Assembly (NCBI GenBank): GCA_900540545.1
Contig: UQGJ01000106.1
Coordinates: forward strand, 1 to 6,642
Origin: an uncultured Eubacteriales bacterium
Lineage (GTDB): Bacteria > Bacillota > Clostridia > Oscillospirales > Oscillospiraceae
DNA length: 6,642 bases
Direction of reading: 5' to 3'
The notes under the pieces are model-generated. The model made no database searches, was not told the origin of the DNA, and saw only the letters and a list, made by a program, of their open reading frames with translations. Positions 5,778 through 6,642 of this stretch are shown in pieces (the first letter of the stretch is position 1; each line of letters starts with the position of its first letter). The translations under genes were made by a program, and so were the position numbers.

Positions 5778-5802
5778 CCCGGGACCTCCCGGCTGCGGCA
5801 GC
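5707..5802 (-). promoter_or_regulatory. candidate structured leader/attenuator of the receptor gene, class unknown
   Basis: On the minus strand AGCCGGGA (5794-5787) pairs perfectly with TCCCGGCT (5729-5722). Just outside, GCTGCC (5802-5797) pairs with GGCAGC (5719-5714), enclosing about 57 bases. The same left arm can instead pair locally, CCGGG (5792-5788) with CCCGG (5783-5779). That frees the right arm for a terminator-like hairpin, CGGCT (5726-5722) with AGCCG (5716-5712), followed by five T (5711-5707). Two exclusive folds ending in a T-run are the hallmark of attenuators and riboswitches. However, the long stem also ends near the T-run, so the ON and OFF assignments are unclear. I see none of the conserved motifs of the purine, ykkC, TPP, SAM, ZTP or tetrahydrofolate riboswitches. 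The BMP start lies 52 bases downstream. Confidence 0.45.
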
Positions 5803-5831
5803 GCGCTTGAGAACCTATGTAAATGGGGCAT

Positions 5832-5870
5832 GTCATTGCGAGCCGGTTCGCAAACCGGCGCGGCAATCCG
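5832..5870. repeat. ATTGC...GCAAT palindromic intergenic repeat
   Basis: This is an imperfect 39-base palindrome just after xpt. The inner stem GCCGGTT (5842-5848) with AACCGGC (5853-5859) surrounds a 4-base loop; the outer stem is ATTGC (5835-5839) with GCAAT (5863-5867). No T-run follows on either strand, so it is not a standard terminator. As I recall, hairpins with a GTCATTGCGAG end and a GGCAATCCG end are widely scattered in Clostridia genomes, which makes it a likely dispersed repeat. Only one copy is in this window. Confidence 0.6.
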
Positions 5871-5888
5871 CATCCTCCGTCCCCGGAC

Positions 5889-6461
5889 TCAGCAGAACTC
5901 CACACCCGTCTCCTCGCTCATACTCTTAATGCGGGCCAGGGATTCCACCCGGACGCCCATGCCCCGGATCAAATCCCCACCGGGCTGGAAGGCCTTCTCC
6001 ACGCAGATGCCAGCCCCCACCAGGGTGGCCCCGGCGTCCCGCACCAGGTTGATCAGCCCCTGGAGGGCGCTGCCGTTGGCCAGGAAGTCGTCGATGAGCA
6101 GCACGTGGTCCTCGGGCCGCAGGAACTCCTTGGACACGATGATGTCGTAGACCTTGCCGTGGGTGAAGGACTCCACCTTGGAGGTGTACACATCCCCGGC
6201 GATGTTCTTGGTCTTGTTCTTCTTGGCGAAGATGACCGGCACGCCGAAAAACTGGGCGGTGAGGCAGGCGATGCCGATGCCCGACGCCTCGATGGTCAAA
6301 ATCTTCGTGACCCCGCAGTCGTGGTACAGCCGCTCAAATTCCTTGCCGATCTCGGCGAAGAGGCCCACGTCCATCTGGTGGTTGAGAAAGCTGTCCACCT
6401 TGAGCACGTCGCCGCCCTTGATTTTACCGTCCTTGCGGATGCGGTCCTCCAGAAGTTTCAC
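5889..6461 (-). CDS. xpt: xanthine phosphoribosyltransferase
   Basis: Cytoplasmic purine-salvage enzyme that joins xanthine and PRPP to give XMP and pyrophosphate, feeding GMP synthesis. It has 190 residues, close to the 194 of B. subtilis Xpt, which it resembles throughout. Key blocks are VLKVDSFLNHQMD (19-31), TIEASGIG (56-63), the PRPP-binding motif VLLIDDFLANGSA (120-132) with paired Asp 124-125, and VEKAFQPGG (154-162). The start is GTG, the first start after an in-frame TAA about 17 bases upstream, with AGGGAGAGG spaced about 7-8 bases before it. Promoter elements lie directly upstream and leave only a short untranslated leader, with no room for the purine riboswitch that controls xpt in many Firmicutes. 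No clear terminator follows, so transcription may continue into the receptor gene. Confidence 0.96.
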   Translation of the reverse strand: MKLLEDRIRKDGKIKGGDVLKVDSFLNHQMDVGLFAEIGKEFERLYHDCGVTKILTIEASGIGIACLTAQFFGVPVIFAKKNKTKNIAGDVYTSKVESFTHGKVYDIIVSKEFLRPEDHVLLIDDFLANGSALQGLINLVRDAGATLVGAGICVEKAFQPGGDLIRGMGVRVESLARIKSMSEETGVEFC

Positions 6462-6484
6462 GCAACCCTCTCCCTTTTATAAAT

Positions 6485-6524
6485 AGTATACAATGATTTT
6501 ACAGGAAAGTCCACCTACGTTCAA
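6485..6524 (-). promoter_or_regulatory. sigma-A-like promoter(s) of xpt
   Basis: There are two overlapping candidates on the minus strand. One has -35 TGGACT (6513-6508), a 17-base spacer and -10 TATACT (6490-6485). The other has -35 TTGAAC (6524-6519), a 17-base spacer and -10 TAAAAT (6501-6496). The -10 boxes match the consensus at five of six positions and the -35 boxes at four. Transcripts would start about 15-30 bases before the GTG. The AT-rich composition contrasts with the surrounding GC-rich DNA. I cannot tell which is used, or whether both are. Confidence 0.65.
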
Positions 6525-6595
6525 GAAAGCAAATGTACCAAAAAACCCCTATCCCCCCCCACGCTTTTGACAAAAGAGTCAGCGGGTCGCCTCCG

Positions 6596-6642
6596 GCGGG
6601 GGTCCCCTTTCTCATTTGAGAAAGGGGACGGAAAGAAAACCA
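6596..6642 (-). repeat. 47-base hairpin repeat, copy B (reaches the window edge)
   Basis: This is the inverted copy of 503-549, matching 46 of 47 bases. The stem is GTCCCCTTTCTCA (6602-6614) with TGAGAAAGGGGAC (6617-6629), one pair longer than in copy A because of the single base difference in the loop. The match runs to the last base of the window, so the element may continue beyond it. The 70 bases between it and the xpt promoter hold a run of eight C (6553-6560) and a small CTTTT/AAAAG hairpin, and no gene. Confidence 0.8.

Noticed and set aside
5761..5780. Hammerhead-ribozyme-like core (ATGAG ... GGAAAC) in the receptor leader
   Set aside because: The required CTGANGA box is not present and the intervening bases cannot form a stem II.
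5795..5835. Separate promoter for the receptor gene around ATGACA and TACATA on the minus strand
   Set aside because: The -35-like and -10-like boxes are only 9 bases apart, and nothing resembling a -10 lies at 16-18 bases.
6515..6530. PurR-type operator around TTGAACGT upstream of xpt
   Set aside because: Only the GAAC core fits; the flanking positions of the PurBox consensus and a second box are missing.
6462..6560. Purine riboswitch upstream of xpt
   Set aside because: The conserved TATGG, AGTTTCTACC-like and CCGTAAA-like segments are absent, and the promoter candidates leave under 30 bases of leader.
6541..6560. G-quadruplex from the G-rich minus strand (run of eight G and a run of four G)
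   Set aside because: The spacing gives at most a few poorly separated G tracts; more likely a simple homopolymer run.
6567..6595. Perfect TTGACA on the plus strand as a promoter
   Set aside because: The bases 16-18 positions downstream are GC-rich (CCTCCG) with no -10-like box, and no plus-strand gene follows.

Overview
The window looks like a piece of a GC-rich Clostridia chromosome, most probably a gut Oscillospiraceae-type organism. This is inferred from the GC-rich coding sequence, strong Gram-positive Shine-Dalgarno sequences, a Bacillus/Clostridium-type Xpt protein, a lipoprotein solute receptor, and several families of short GC-rich palindromic repeats between genes. No taxon marker gene is present, so the placement is tentative.

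All five confident genes lie on the minus strand and read from right to left. They are xpt, a xanthine phosphoribosyltransferase (6461-5889), a BMP/PnrA-type lipoprotein receptor (5654-4494), a double-domain ABC ATPase (4312-2699) and two RbsC/NupPQ-type permeases (2706-1603 and 1610-642). The last four form one complete nucleoside-type importer of the kind known as NupNOPQ in Bacillus subtilis. With xpt in front, the set reads as a purine-salvage module: take up a purine nucleoside or related compound, and convert the base xanthine to XMP inside the cell. The exact transported substrate cannot be read from the sequence.

Transcription signals fit the layout. Sigma-A-like promoter elements precede xpt. 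A strong intrinsic terminator follows the receptor gene and should lower expression of the ATPase and permeases relative to the receptor. A second strong terminator closes the operon. The ATPase-permease and permease-permease junctions each overlap by 8 bases.

The most interesting stretch is the 234-base gap between xpt and the receptor gene. It holds a palindromic repeat, then a leader in which one arm can pair either locally or with a distal arm that is also part of a terminator-like hairpin ending in five T. A 30-codon ORF with a good ribosome-binding site and many codons unusual for the locus runs through this leader. I could not match it to any riboswitch class I know; the canonical purine riboswitch is not there.

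The first 590 bases have no convincing gene. They are packed with repeats that recur elsewhere in the window: a 27-28 base hairpin family (five copies, with compensatory base changes), and a 47-base hairpin repeat whose second, inverted copy ends at the last base of the window.
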